Shown piece by piece: positions 33,050 to 43,688 of a DNA stretch of 64,000 nt. The stretch comes from Cenococcum geophilum 1.58 (Eukaryota > Ascomycota > Dothideomycetes > Gloniales > Gloniaceae): NCBI GenBank assembly GCA_001692895.1, contig KV748182.1, positions 3,476,341 through 3,540,340 on the forward strand, given 5' to 3'. A program made the position numbers and the translations under genes. A model generated the notes under the pieces. That model ran no database searches. It saw only the letters and a list, made by a program, of their open reading frames with translations, and was not told the DNA's origin. Position 1 is the stretch's first letter. Each line of letters starts with the position of its first letter.

Positions 33050-34045
33050 AGATATCTATATTTTCTTCTTTAGGAATTAGCGTAGTTAAACATTCTGTTA
33101 TTAAAAGTCCTAGTCTTCTTTCCTTTTCCTATTAATTACTAGTCTGGACTGCCTTAGAAAGAAAGTCGCCCAAAAGGGGGATATAATTAGTAGGCGCGTT
33201 TATAAATGCGTATTAAATTTCTATAGTATATATTATTAGCATAGCCTTTAATACAACGAAGGTGAATCCTACTTATATCTATATATAGGCTTATTAATAC
33301 GCCTCCGTTTCCTTAACTGATTTAATACTATAGGTTTTTCCCTGTCTTCTATGGCGGCTAGTAGCCGTCAGCTTCGTGCTTAAAAGTTCTTGCTAAAGTA
33401 GACCTTACCTTTTAGGAACTTATAATATTTTTAGGATTCTTATAACGGCTCTTTAGTTCCTAAACTATTTAGTATATAATATATATTAGATAGCCACACC
33501 TAAATATCCTCTAGGTTAATCCGCTCAACTATAAAGTCGAATATATCCTTTAATATCAAATTTGCCGTCCATACGGTAGGGTTAAAGGCCGCTGCTTAGG
33601 AAATTATCCTGTTAGGACTTAGGCTATAAATCCGCTCGTACCTTTCTTAGGTCGCCTACTTCCTTATTTAGGTTACATCCGAATTAATAACTAAATCCTT
33701 TAGACCGCTAAAGAAAAGTGCTATATTTTTTGCGAATATCCCTCAATTCTTTAAGTTTAAACTAGTAATAGTATCTTTTCTATTCTCTTATGCCTGGTTT
33801 AACCGCTATTTGCCCTCCTTATAAGCCAACTCTATACGTCTTTTTTTAAGTGCTTCAATCTCTACTAGGAGCTTTTTTATAGCCTTAAAAAGCCTTACAC
33901 CTAAATCCTCAATTATCCGATAGTTGCTTTTTATAGGATATATATAAGAGCGCGGGACACTTCTAATAACCCGTTTAAGCTTCTTAGCAAGGTCTATAAG
34001 TTATAAGATAAATTTAGTAGTTGCTATATTAGGGGTTAATCTAAA
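33050..34045 (-). pseudogene. unidentified degenerate cargo gene, about 330 codons
   Basis: From an ATG near 34045 the minus strand reads in one frame: MFRLTPNIATTKFIL, LIDLAKKLKRVIRSVPRSY, IYPIKSNYRIIEDLGVRLFK, AIKKLLVEIEALKKRRIELA, YKEGK, DTITSLNLKN, GIFAKNIALFFSGLKDLVIN, AAAFNPTVWTANLILKDIFD, FIVERINLEDI, VWLSNIYYILNSLGTKEPL, YYKFLKGKVYFSKNF and RLLAAIEDREKPIVLN. The N-terminal half is a long basic helix, likely coiled coil. Very consistent, with stops only at Gln/Trp/Arg-compatible codons. I do not recognise the family; the best unknown in the element for a profile search. Confidence 0.55.
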
Positions 34046-34540
34046 CATTATAAACTAGGCTAGGAAAAGGAGTAGTTCTAAATATCTCTCTAAGGACGAT
34101 TAGGGGCGGGGGCTGTTAAGAATATTATTATCTTATACATATCTGCAAGCTTTTATTGTAGTTAGGTAACTAGGGTAGCTAAGGGGCAATACACCTAAGT
34201 TTTATAAGCCGGGGTGCAACATGTCTATTTACCCCTTTCTTACCATTTAGCGACCCTAAGTTAGGTTAAGACCTTTACTAATCTTTACCACCTATAATAT
34301 ATAGCGGGAACTTCTTTATACGTAAGAATAAAAATGCAGAGCAAGTGGCATCTTCCCATATTTATGCGGTCTAGTGATTTGGATTTAGGCTACCTTTATA
34401 CGCAACTTCGCATTTTATATCGTTTGTAGCCTAGCTTAAATCCATATACACTCTCGTTACTTTAATAAGAATTATTATATAGCTTAGCCTTATAGACATA
34501 CATACATAACCTCCGCTTAGTATTTTACTAACTAATATAT
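34046..34540. other. unassigned sequence
   Basis: Presumed upstream region of the minus-strand frame at 33050-34045. No domain recognised; a GGGGCGGGGGC patch stands near 34103-34113. Confidence 0.35.
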
Positions 34541-34544
34541 AAAA

Positions 34545-34612
34545 AGACTATTAAAGGCCTCTAAGGACCTCTAAAGACTTTTAAAGACCTTTAAAGACCT
34601 CTAAAGGCCAGT
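34545..34612 (+). repeat. short minisatellite (AAAGACCTCT, 11-bp period)
   Basis: About six units: AAGGCCTCT, AAGGACCTCT, AAAGACTTTT, AAAGACCTTT, AAAGACCTCT, AAAGGCC. A third array with a period near 11 bp within the element. Confidence 0.75.
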
Positions 34613-35455
34613 AACTATAATATACCCGCTAAAGGCAAGCAGTATATAACCTACCCCTTCTATATTATTAATAATCTAACTACTACCCCTAGATACCTAT
34701 CCCTATAATAGATACGCCTAATATAGGCAAAACTTCAATCTATTAGGTTCTAATGGTAGGGGAAACTATCCTTAAGGAAGAGAAAAGAGAAAAGGTCTCC
34801 TATATAGGATAGAAAGAAGAAAATTTAAGAGAGGTAAAGGTAAGTAATTGCCTATATATTAGGTGAGCAGGTCCCTAATATCTTAAAGATTTATAAAATT
34901 ATCACCATTGTGTATATTATACCCGATATTCGCTAGCTTACGGTTCCTATATATAATTTATTTAATCAGCTTTTTTTAGGCAAACCTAGCTACTATAGTG
35001 GTAGAGTAATTCTGGCGGAATTTAAGTATAAGGGAGCATTAACAAGGTCTAGAGCCTATTCCGGCGATATAGCGTTTATAGAAGGTAGAAAGGAAGCTTT
35101 AGAGCAATTGGAGATATATATATAGGAGCTTAATAAAGCCACCTAGGCTACCGCGCCTCCTTTCGCGTCTAGATTTATATACTAGGCTAGGCCAATACTT
35201 ATAGCAGCTATGGTACTTTCGTATAAGCAATAGTGTCTTTTATAGTTATAGGCCTATATTCTAACAAATATAACTAGATAACCCGAGGTACCTACTGCCC
35301 TCCTAAAACCGCAATTACGGGTAACTAGTGCGTAAATGGCTTTCATTCCTATACGGGGTATAAGCATATATACTTGCTTACTCCTATAATAATAAGGCCT
35401 ATATAGTAGGCCATAATAAGGGCAAATTGCTAGTGGATCTGGAAATAGGAGAACG
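34613..35455. other. unassigned sequence
   Basis: No domain recognised with confidence. The open minus-strand frames at the right end are shadows of the minisatellite that follows. Confidence 0.35.
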
Positions 35456-35461
35456 GAAGTC

Positions 35462-35890
35462 ATAGGGCATTAGTTCCCGTAGGGGAGAGAAAAACGTGGC
35501 TGTAGGCTCCCATAGGGGAGTAAAAGCTATATAGAAGTGCAAGCCGCAAGGGATTAGTTCCCGTAGGGCGGTAGAATATATAGGCATTAGCACCTATAGG
35601 GGATTCGTTAGAGTAAGGGATTTATTAGCGTAGGGGATTTATTAGAGTAGGGGATTTATTAGAGCAGGGGATTTATTAGTATAGGGGATTTATTAAAGTA
35701 GGGGATTTGTTAACGTGGGGGATTTATTAGTATAGGGGATTTGTTGAAGTAGGGGACTAAATCCCGTAGGGGATTTATTAGAGTAGGGGACTAATTCCCA
35801 TAGGGCGGCGAAATATGTGGGCAATCGCTCCTATAGGGGATTTGTTTAAGTAGGGGACTTATTTAAGTAGGGGATTGGTTAGAAGATGGG
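35462..35890 (+). repeat. 17-bp minisatellite (GTAGGGGATTTATTAGA) with higher-order structure
   Basis: Between about 35600 and 35880 some 14 units of 17 bp repeat GTAGGGGATTTATTAGA with single-base variants. A longer module, (A/G)TTAGTTCCCGTAGGGCGG followed by AATAT and then CACCTATAGGGGA, occurs at 35552-35604 and again, varied, at 35786-35838. So the array has a higher-order repeat. The period is not a multiple of three, so it is unlikely to be coding. Confidence 0.88.
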
Positions 35891-36180
35891 ATTAATTCTC
35901 TTATAGCCTCTATTTAGGCGGTATAAAGCGGCTTCTAATAGGCTAGAGAGTAGATTACGCGCTTTATAAAAAAATAAAGCCTATATGGGATAATAGGGTA
36001 TAGGGACCTAATAATCTAGCGGAAGATTAGGTTATCCACTCTTCCGAGTTTTATTTAGCCCAGGCAACTCGCCCAACGCTATTTTATATGCGTTTTAATT
36101 AAGGCTACTACCTAGCCTTAGCCGCCCAAATCTCTACAAAACTTTAACTTATGCGGTAGAAGAATATAGGATAATAAAAT
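35891..36180. other. unassigned spacer, 3' flank of the FunK1 gene
   Basis: No domain recognised. Likely terminator region of the minus-strand kinase gene. Confidence 0.35.
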
Positions 36181-36181
36181 A

Positions 36182-38098
36182 TTATTCTATCTACTCTGCT
36201 AATACTTCTAGATCCTTCTATACTTGCTAGAGAATCTCTTTTATCTAAAAATAAAGCGCCCTATCTTCCTTCTCCCACTTTCTATCTATTAGGAAAACTA
36301 CCTTCTACACCTTATTAACCCATAGGACTAGCGGCTAGTAGTAAGGTGTAAATGCCTTAGCTATATAGTTAAGAAAATGCCCTTTCCTATTTACTAGCCC
36401 CAATTTTAACTTAGCTAACTTAGTGGTATTCTTATAGTTCTAACACTTAAACTTAGTTGGACCGATATCTTTACCTAGCCTATTATAGTATACGCATATC
36501 CAGAAAAGCACCTAAAAGAACAACTCCAAATTATACCTAAAGGAGTGTTTCTCGCCTAGAAGCACTCCTATAGCCATAAACGCTTTTATACTGGTCTTAC
36601 CCTATACTCCTAAAGGTCCTTCTCGCTTCTCTTTAATCGCGAGATTGAGATCAATTAAGAATAACTTCTAGAAGGGATTATCGTCTTCCTTATTTATTAA
36701 GAGGTTGCCTATTAAAATGTCACGTTAGAGGATGCTAGCCTACGTATATAAAGACTTATATCCTTTAATGCCACCCTTTAGCGTAGTAAGTATTGTAGCT
36801 AGAGAGCTTGCCTTATAAAGAGCCTTTTTATAGTCGTAAGTAATAACGCGTTAATGCACCTAATTCTATATAATAGGGCGCTTAATTAGAGAGCTTAAAT
36901 ATGGGTGCTTATTAGGCGGTAATAGGGCGTTAGTATAGCTAGACGACCTCTTTTTACTAGTGCTTTAGCCTTTCCTTATACTACCTTACACTTTAGCTAC
37001 GCTTAGAGGTACTATTAAGCTTTTAGGCTTATAGTTTATCGCTTTAGTAATATCCAGCCCTTTATAGATATTAAAGATATCATTATCTTATCCACCTATA
37101 TAAATAGTCCTATAGTAATAGTACCTGGCTACGTTAATTACTCCTTTCTCCGCTGCTTTACGTAGCAGTTCACCTTCTTCCTTACGCTCTAGGTACTGCT
37201 ATAAGTCTTTAATAACGAGAGGTATCTTAGAGGTATTACCCTCATAGTGCGCTTTCTAGTAAATTATCGCCTAACCGGCAATGCAGGGTGCCCGCTTTAT
37301 GAGTTTATTAAAAATAAGATGTTTAGTCTAATCGTTACGCACGACCTCAATATATCATTTGCCGTTTAATATCAAAATAGTAGGGTTAAACCCGAGCTGC
37401 TCTTTATTTATTAAAAGAAACCCTAATATCGCCAAGGTAAATTATAGTCCGTCTTTATTAATATTAAATAGTAATAATGCAATGCCTTTTACCCAGTTAT
37501 ACTTCTATAGCCGTATAATAGATCTATAGAGGGTAAAACCTAAGATAAAGCGACAATTATCCTAAGCGGCGAAGACTTCCCTTATATATTTCCCTAAAGC
37601 AAACCATACCTACAAGGCTATATTAGTGTTTAGATTACTCTTTAGCTCTCCTAGTATAAGTATATATAACTAATAGCATTAAGAGCCTTTACTAGCTATT
37701 AGATTATCTATAAAACTAATATCTAGCTTTCGCTTCGCCGTAGACCCTTATAAGGGCTGCTCAGTATATATAATAAGCTTTTATTATATCTTTAGGGCAG
37801 ACCTATACTCCTCTATAAAGCCTAAAAATAATTTAATTAGGTTATTAAACTACTCTAGGATATTATCTTACTCTGCGCTTTTAGGCCAGTTACGCCAGCC
37901 GCCCTTATTAGCGTATAGTAGATTATCCCCTTCCTTACATTTCTTAAAAACGGCGGCGCTTGCCTCTTTAAGACCTTCTACTCCCCTAAAGAATGCTTTA
38001 TATAAGCTAGGAATCCCCACGTAAAGAGGGCCTAGCTCCTCCTTTAAAATATCATCTATATATTTCCTATATTTAGACGAGTTAGCGAAGCTACTTAT
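36182..38098 (-). pseudogene. FunK1 fungal-type protein kinase (degenerate)
   Basis: A near full-length FunK1 kinase of about 639 codons on the minus strand. N-terminal region: SSFANSSKYRKYIDDILK, AAVFKKCKEGDNLLYANKGG, GSTAKRKLDISFIDN. Middle: DINKDGL-type block, LGFLLINKEQLGFNPTI, KAHYEGNTSKIPLVIKDL, EGELLRKAAEKGVINVARYY. Then KRSSS linker and kinase C-lobe: RDILIGNLLINKEDDNPF (catalytic loop HRDISxNN, His lost to a stop codon), LFLIDLNLAIKEKREGP (DLDLA metal site, Asp to Asn), KAFMAIGVLLGEKHSFRYNL, VLFWICVYYN, GKDIGPTKF, FTPYY and IDRKWEKEDRALY. The start reads ATA AGT AGC, apparently ATG changed to ATA. Roughly 30 RIP-type stops. FunK1 kinases are expanded in many fungi, with roles largely unknown. 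Confidence 0.93.
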
Positions 38099-39240
38099 GT
38101 TATATAGATATGGGGTTTAAACGTGGAATAGTAGCGGTTGGGGGGGAGGCGTAGGCTCTGTAATGGTGGCGATAGTTTTACTCTAAACGTCCTTATCTAA
38201 TTTATAATTAAGAACTGTTTTTAGGAGAGGGGTAAACTGTTTAATATTAAAGTTATTAGAATTAACCAAAGGGAGGAATTAAAGAAGGTTACTATAAAGA
38301 GTACCGCGGCTAGCGCTAGACGGGAGTAGTTAAGTAGTAGAAAGGTTTTATAATATTAGAACAAGGTTAATAATAAGATTCTTAAGCCCTATATATGTTA
38401 GACGGGACCTATAGTAGACTAATTAACAATTACCTTTATTGCCTATTTAGTGTAATAAGTTTAAAGAGCTAAAGATGCCTAGATTCTAATAAGTTAAGTT
38501 AAATAAATCGCAAAAGTTATTTAGTCCTTCCCTAATAGGTTTCGTTTTAATTATCTCTAATTTAAAGAGATTCGCTATTATAGGCAAACGCAATAAAAGC
38601 TATATTAGGGTGGCCGGCGTAGTAGGCAAATAGGTAGGCAAAAAGGGGAGATTAAAGAGGCTAGTATATAACGGACGATATAATAGTAGAGAATTAAATA
38701 AGTATAAGAAGGTCAAGAACACGTCGGTAGTGTCTTATAATAAGAAAATAACCAGGGAAAAAAGTATAAGGAAGGAAGTAAGGTGTGAGTAAACACACAA
38801 AGGATTAAAGATTAGGTATAGAAAAGTTAAGCTAATTTAATATGGCTTAAACCGAGGCTTTATAGGGCTTAGTTAAATACTAAGCTATAATAACCTAAAG
38901 TGTAGGAAATATTATTTATAGTCCTAGTTATATAGGTTAAAAATATAGTGCGTATATAGGGTTCTGGTATTATTAGAAAGTTATAGGCAGCATTTATTAG
39001 TAATTATAGTTATTAGCTTTTAGTTTGTTCCGCGATATATAAGGCTTAAATAGAGTAAGGCTCTAATATAGCAATACTAAAAGGCGCTAGGTAAGGTACA
39101 GCTAGCAATAGCGGGTTAATTATTGGGTTGGTTATATAAGCACCTATAATTAATTACATAGCTAGTCCTAAAATAAGCTAAACCTAATATACCAAATACA
39201 GATATAGCCAACCCTATTTCACAGCGCGTAATCAACCTAT
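38099..39240. other. upstream region of FunK1 and unassigned sequence
   Basis: Immediately upstream the minus strand has a Pro-rich readable piece (EPTPPPPTATIPR, about 38115-38165), which may be a further N-terminal extension. Beyond that no domain is recognised on either strand. Confidence 0.35.
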
Positions 39241-39251
39241 TTCCTATAACC

Positions 39252-39532
39252 AGGATCCAGTTCTTAGAACCGGATCCTTTTTTAGGATCGCGCCCTTTTT
39301 ATAGTAGTTAATTAGTCTACTTCATGAACCTAAATTAGGATCTTAGTTTTAGAATTAGATTCCGTTCCTAGAATTATAACTTAAGCTATAACTAAAAATA
39401 GCTCCTCTCTTCTAAGACCATTAAACCGCTTGGCTTAACGCTATACCTTTTTAGCTACGTTTAGTACGTTTAGCTTAAAATTGGGATAGGATATAGTCTT
39501 TAGAATTAGATCCAGTTCTTAGAATAAGATCC
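39252..39532. repeat. cluster of GGATCC palindromes
   Basis: A 27-bp near-perfect palindrome at 39252-39278: AGGATCC, AGTTCT, T, AGAAC, CGGATCCT, with mismatches that are transitions. Related half-sites occur at 39340-39385 (AGGATCTTAGTTTTAGAATT) and 39508-39532 (AGATCCAGTTCTTAGAATAA). Could be a protein-binding cluster, hairpins of small elements, or a regulatory repeat. No gene is nearby on either side. Confidence 0.65.
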
Positions 39533-39929
39533 CATTTTCAATATTAAGAGAGATATCCTATATTTATCCTTAATATTCCCACCTTATTAATATAAAATTT
39601 AGAGTTAACCCACACCCTAGTTACCCATAAAAACGCCAAAGACTTTAATACCTTAACTTTAATTCTTTATAGAGGACTAAGCAAGTTATAGGGCGGCTAA
39701 CTTATTGCTGCTAAGTATATAAAGGTGGAGGACTTATAAGCTTACTATAAGCGAGTTCTTAACTTTAATTTAACGTATATATAAACGATAATAAGATACT
39801 CTTAATATAGAAGTAACTAGATAGAAAAACAATACCAAGCTAAGGAAATCCTAATTGGCGCTTTAATTCTCAGCGCTAGAAAACATAAACGTAATTATGA
39901 AAATCTTTTCTTATAAGAAATTTCTTATT

Positions 39930-41516
39930 TCTTTGGCTTCTTAGAGGCTCTATCTATAGTGCAATCTACCTTTCTTTTATATGTCCCTCTCATTAATAGA
40001 TCTTCTAAATAATTATCTAGCGCCTCTTCTAGTTGGTCTCTTTGCTTATATAATTTACCCCTTTAAGCTATCTCTATTATAATATCTTTAAGCGGTTTAT
40101 ATATCCTAGTATAACAATAGAGGTAACGCGGGTTCTTAGTATAGTATAATATAAGTCTCTTATGCGGTATACCCGTAGGTAAAACCCAGGTAGGATATTA
40201 GGATATTATTACAATAGGACTATATATAGATACAACTAATCTATATTTAGGGTTTCGGAGACACTTTAAGTCCTTTATTATATAGCAAGTTGGCAACCAT
40301 AATAAGAGATACTTTAGTTATCTGTCTGAAATTATAGCATCAGAAATTATTAATACTTTAGTTAGGGGAGGTATATCTCTAAGGAAGTTTATAGGATTAG
40401 CTAAACTATTCTCTACTTAATTATTAGTATTATTAAATAATATATAGGTGTTTTATAAACATACCTAGAGGTATTAGCAAACCTTTAATATAAACCTCTT
40501 TTAGTTAAGGTAAGTCTATTTTAGCCTCGCTATAGCTCTCTATTAGCTTAGGTAAGACTATTTTAGTTTCACTACGGCCTTCTAGGCTCTTAAGGTAATT
40601 GGCGTATATTTCCGTATCCTCTTATATATTACCCTTTATATTATCATCAATTTTATAAGAGTTAACCTCCTTAATTATATAAGCAGGTATAGAGAGTATC
40701 TACTACTGTCCTAGTTAATCTCCTTGCTTATACAGTTTACCCTTCTTAGCTATCTCAATTATAATATCTTTAAGCGGTTTATATATCTTAGCATAACGGC
40801 AAAGGTGATAAGGATTCTTAGTATAGTATAATAAAAGTTTCTTTTACGGTATAGCCACCGCTAAAACCTAGGTAGGATACCAGTATATTACTACAATAGG
40901 ACCATATAAAGATATAATTCCTTTATAACCGGGGTTTCGGAGATATATTATGTCCTTTATTATATAATAAGTAGGTAACCAGGATATAAGATACTTTACT
41001 TATCTACTTAAGATCTTAGCATCGGAAATTATTAACACTTTAGATGGATATATAGGGACTAAACCATTCTCTGCTTAATTATTAGTATTGTTAAATAATA
41101 TAGGTGTTTTACAAATATACCTCTAGGTACCGGCGAAATATATTTAGAACCTATAACTGTATTTATCTACTAGGATAAGCCTTTAACATAGTTCTCTTTC
41201 GGTTAAGGCGAGTCTATCTTAGCCTCGCTATAGTCCTTTATTAGCTTAGGTAAGTCTATCTTAGTTTCACCGCCTTCCAATCCCCTAAAATAATTAAGGT
41301 ATATTTTTTGTACACCTCCCTAAACCATATCCTCTTATATATCGCCTTTCGTATTATTGTTGCTTTCATAAAAATTAGCCTTATTAGGTATTTAAGCAGG
41401 CGTATAAGGCATCTGTTTCTGCATAGGGTTAGAAAGCTACAATTATTTCTCCTCCCCGCTACCAAATGCCGTGTCTTTATCGTTAATGCGATTTTAGAAT
41501 AATTTAAGGTTTCCAA
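39930..41516 (-). pseudogene. unidentified degenerate gene with an internal tandem duplication of about 690 bp
   Basis: Two direct copies of about 690 bp, roughly 40020-40710 and 40711-41400, share ATATCTTTAAGCGGTTTATA, GTTTCGGAGA, TCCTTTATTATATA and TTAATTATTAGTATT. On the minus strand both read as protein: copy 2 gives LPTYYIIKDIIYLRNPGYKG, YGPIVVIYWYPT, LLYYTKNPYHLCRYAKIYKP and LKDIIIEIAKKGKLYK; copy 1 gives LPTCYIIKDLKCLRNPKY, LYYTKNPRYLYCYTRIYKP and ends with LEEALDNYLEDLLMRGTYKR then a Lys-rich tail. Upstream a piece GGETKIDLPKLIKDYSEAK is also repeated. The gene thus had two repeated domains or two tandem paralogues. Family not recognised. Confidence 0.6.
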
Positions 41517-42460
41517 TAGGTTAATAATTAGGTATATTATCTTTGGGGCGATAGTATATTATAATATTTTTATAAGCACTAATTAAGGACCTATAGGTTA
41601 TATTAGCAATATATCTAAGCTTAATTAAGGTAATATATATAATATCTAGTATTCTTATAAAGATAGTAAGGGATATATAGTTAAGAGGTTAGATTTAAAG
41701 GTAAGTCAAATTAATAGCATATAAGAACTAGGAGTATAACGTTTATATTTTATTTCTCTCCTAAAGCAGAGTTAAAATAGAAGGCAGAAGGGAAAGGCAG
41801 AGTATACTAGCCGCCCCTTTCTACTTTATGTGGTGTCTGTAGTATAATATTTAGTAGCTATAATTACTCTTAGCTTATATATCGTCTGCGCCCAAGACTA
41901 TAGGTGCCTAGAGTAGTCTATAAGTAAGGCATTATTAAGGGTAGCTATTGGCTAAGCTGCTGCTAAACTTAAATAGCTAATAATCCCTAATAGACGCCGC
42001 ATACCTTAGTAGGGTTTAGAAGCGTTTGCATAAAGTTATAAACTGGAATTAGAAGTTAACAATAACCCCTAATAACGCCTCTCTTAGCAGGAATAGCATT
42101 ATATAATCCACTTCTAACGCCTATCCTTTTTAGGGCAAGACACTGCCTAAGCAGTAGACTTATCCTAGCCAGTTAATTTTGTATATTAACCCCCCATCTA
42201 TGGTAAAGGAGCTATTAGTGCCTTTAGGGTGGTTTAATTGCTATTTTAGCTAAGCCCTTTATAAGCGCTCCGCCTTATATAGGCGGCAAATTAACTCCTA
42301 TTAATCTACCTTACGTTAAAGGAGATCTTTTATTTAAAGCGCTAAGTAGCTAGTACTTAGAGGTCCACAGGTTTGTTCTATATCCTAACAACATTAACTA
42401 TAATTTCTCCTTAAGTGGTATCCGCAACCCTAAGTACCTATAAATATAGCGTCCCTAAAT
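41517..42460. other. unassigned sequence
   Basis: No domain recognised. GC is locally higher around 41760-42130 with several preserved CpA steps. Confidence 0.35.
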
Positions 42461-42462
42461 TG

Positions 42463-42740
42463 TCAGCTAGTAAGTAGGCGTTTATAGATAGAGAAACCGA
42501 CTTTAGAGATAACGGCAACGTAGAGGCGTTAGCTAGTTAGGAAAGTAACTTTAATAATAAGGATTAAGAATGGGACGCAGAGACATTATATAATAGAGAA
42601 AATGGTTTTAGCACTAAAGATGAAGAAATAGGGGTAGATAGTAATAAAGAGATGTTAAGCGACAAGGCTATATAGGCAACAGTTAGATACGGTGGCCTTA
42701 GCTTTATAGTCTTAAATCTATAAGTATAAAATATAAATAT
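42463..42740 (+). pseudogene. acidic C-terminal fragment of an unidentified gene
   Basis: Plus-strand frame of about 90 codons, strongly acidic: FIDRETDFRDNGNVEALAS, ESNFNNKD, EWDAETLYNRENGFSTKDEE, IGVDSNKEMLSDKA, ATVRYGGLSFIVLNL. It reads like the acidic tail of a larger protein. No family recognised. The upstream part is too decayed. Confidence 0.4.
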
Positions 42741-43330
42741 AAAGAAGATTTCTAATAAAAGCTGGTAAAAGGGTTAAAACTTTGGCCTCTTTTTATTTAG
42801 CCTATTACGAAACAAAACAATATTTTACTATTCCTACTAGAGTCTTTGCCTACTTAACTTATAGCGAGCTATAAAGCATTTATAATAATCTATACTTTCA
42901 CTTAGATAAATTTATTTACTACCTTAAAAGCGATAATAGTAGGTAAATCTATGCTAACGACCTAGGATTTTTTGAATTTCTTATAGACCTAGGACGCATA
43001 CCACCTTAGCAACTATTAGTCGTGTTTAAGACTACAGTACTTATAGATTTATATCTTAAGGATATAAATATATTTTTTTATAGTGTTTTCTTTTTGTTTA
43101 AATCATTTCTCTACTTATAGTATATAGCGGTTATTTATCTATTCCAGTGTAGTAGGAAGAGGTAGTTAGGTTACGCGAAAGGGCTTAAACTTATAGCTAC
43201 GTTTATAGGGCTGTTTATATAGAAACTTCTCTAAGTATATATAAGGGGTCTTTATATAGGAACTTCTTCAATATTTTTAGATCTGGGACTTATATATTTC
43301 TTTTTTTTATAGTTTTAGTATCTTCCTAAT
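42741..43330. other. unassigned sequence
   Basis: AT-rich, no domain recognised. A short duplication GAAACTTCTCTAAGTATAT/GGAACTTCTTCAATAT lies at 43220-43275. Confidence 0.35.
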
Positions 43331-43336
43331 ATCTGC

Positions 43337-43688
43337 TTCCTATTTATATGCTAGGCGTTAATAGAGGGCGCTAGGTTAAATCACCCTGCTTATATGATTA
43401 CCCTACTCACACAATCGCCTAGCTTACACGATTACCTAGTTCGCACGATCGCCCAGCTTATATAATTACCTAACTCGTAGGATTGCCCAGCTCCTACAAG
43501 CACTATGCTCGCACGGTCACCTAGCTCGCACAATTACCTAGCTCATAGGATTGGCCAGCTCTTACGAGTATTTAGCTCGCACGATTACCTAGCTCATATA
43601 ATTACTTAGTTTATACAATTACCCAGCTTATAGGATCGCCTAGCTTACCCATTAATATCCTATTTATACGCTAGGCGTTAATTAGAGG
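43337..43688 (+). repeat. second 17-bp minisatellite (CGCACGATTACCTAGCT) with flanking direct repeats
   Basis: Fifteen consecutive 17-bp units from about 43402 to 43656, for example CGCACGATTACCTAGCT, CATAGGATTGGCCAGCT and CGTAGGATTGCCCAGCT. The array is bracketed by direct repeats of about 30 bp: CCTATTTATATGCTAGGCGT with TAATAGAGG (43337-43367) and CCTATTTATACGCTAGGCGT with TAATTAGAGG (43659-43688). The same period as the array at 35.6-35.9 kb, but a different sequence. Confidence 0.9.

Noticed and set aside
35254..35593. Minus-strand open frames as small genes
   Set aside because: They run into the 17-bp minisatellite or its lead-in, and the repeated Pro-Leu-Arg-Glu-Leu words come from the repeat. 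No independent support.
41308..41502. Overlapping open frames on both strands
   Set aside because: Both are short. The minus-strand reading continues into the duplicated gene, so the plus-strand one is a shadow.
43402..43656. CRISPR-like regular array
   Set aside because: Units are contiguous 17-mers without unique spacers, and the sequence is eukaryotic. It is a minisatellite.
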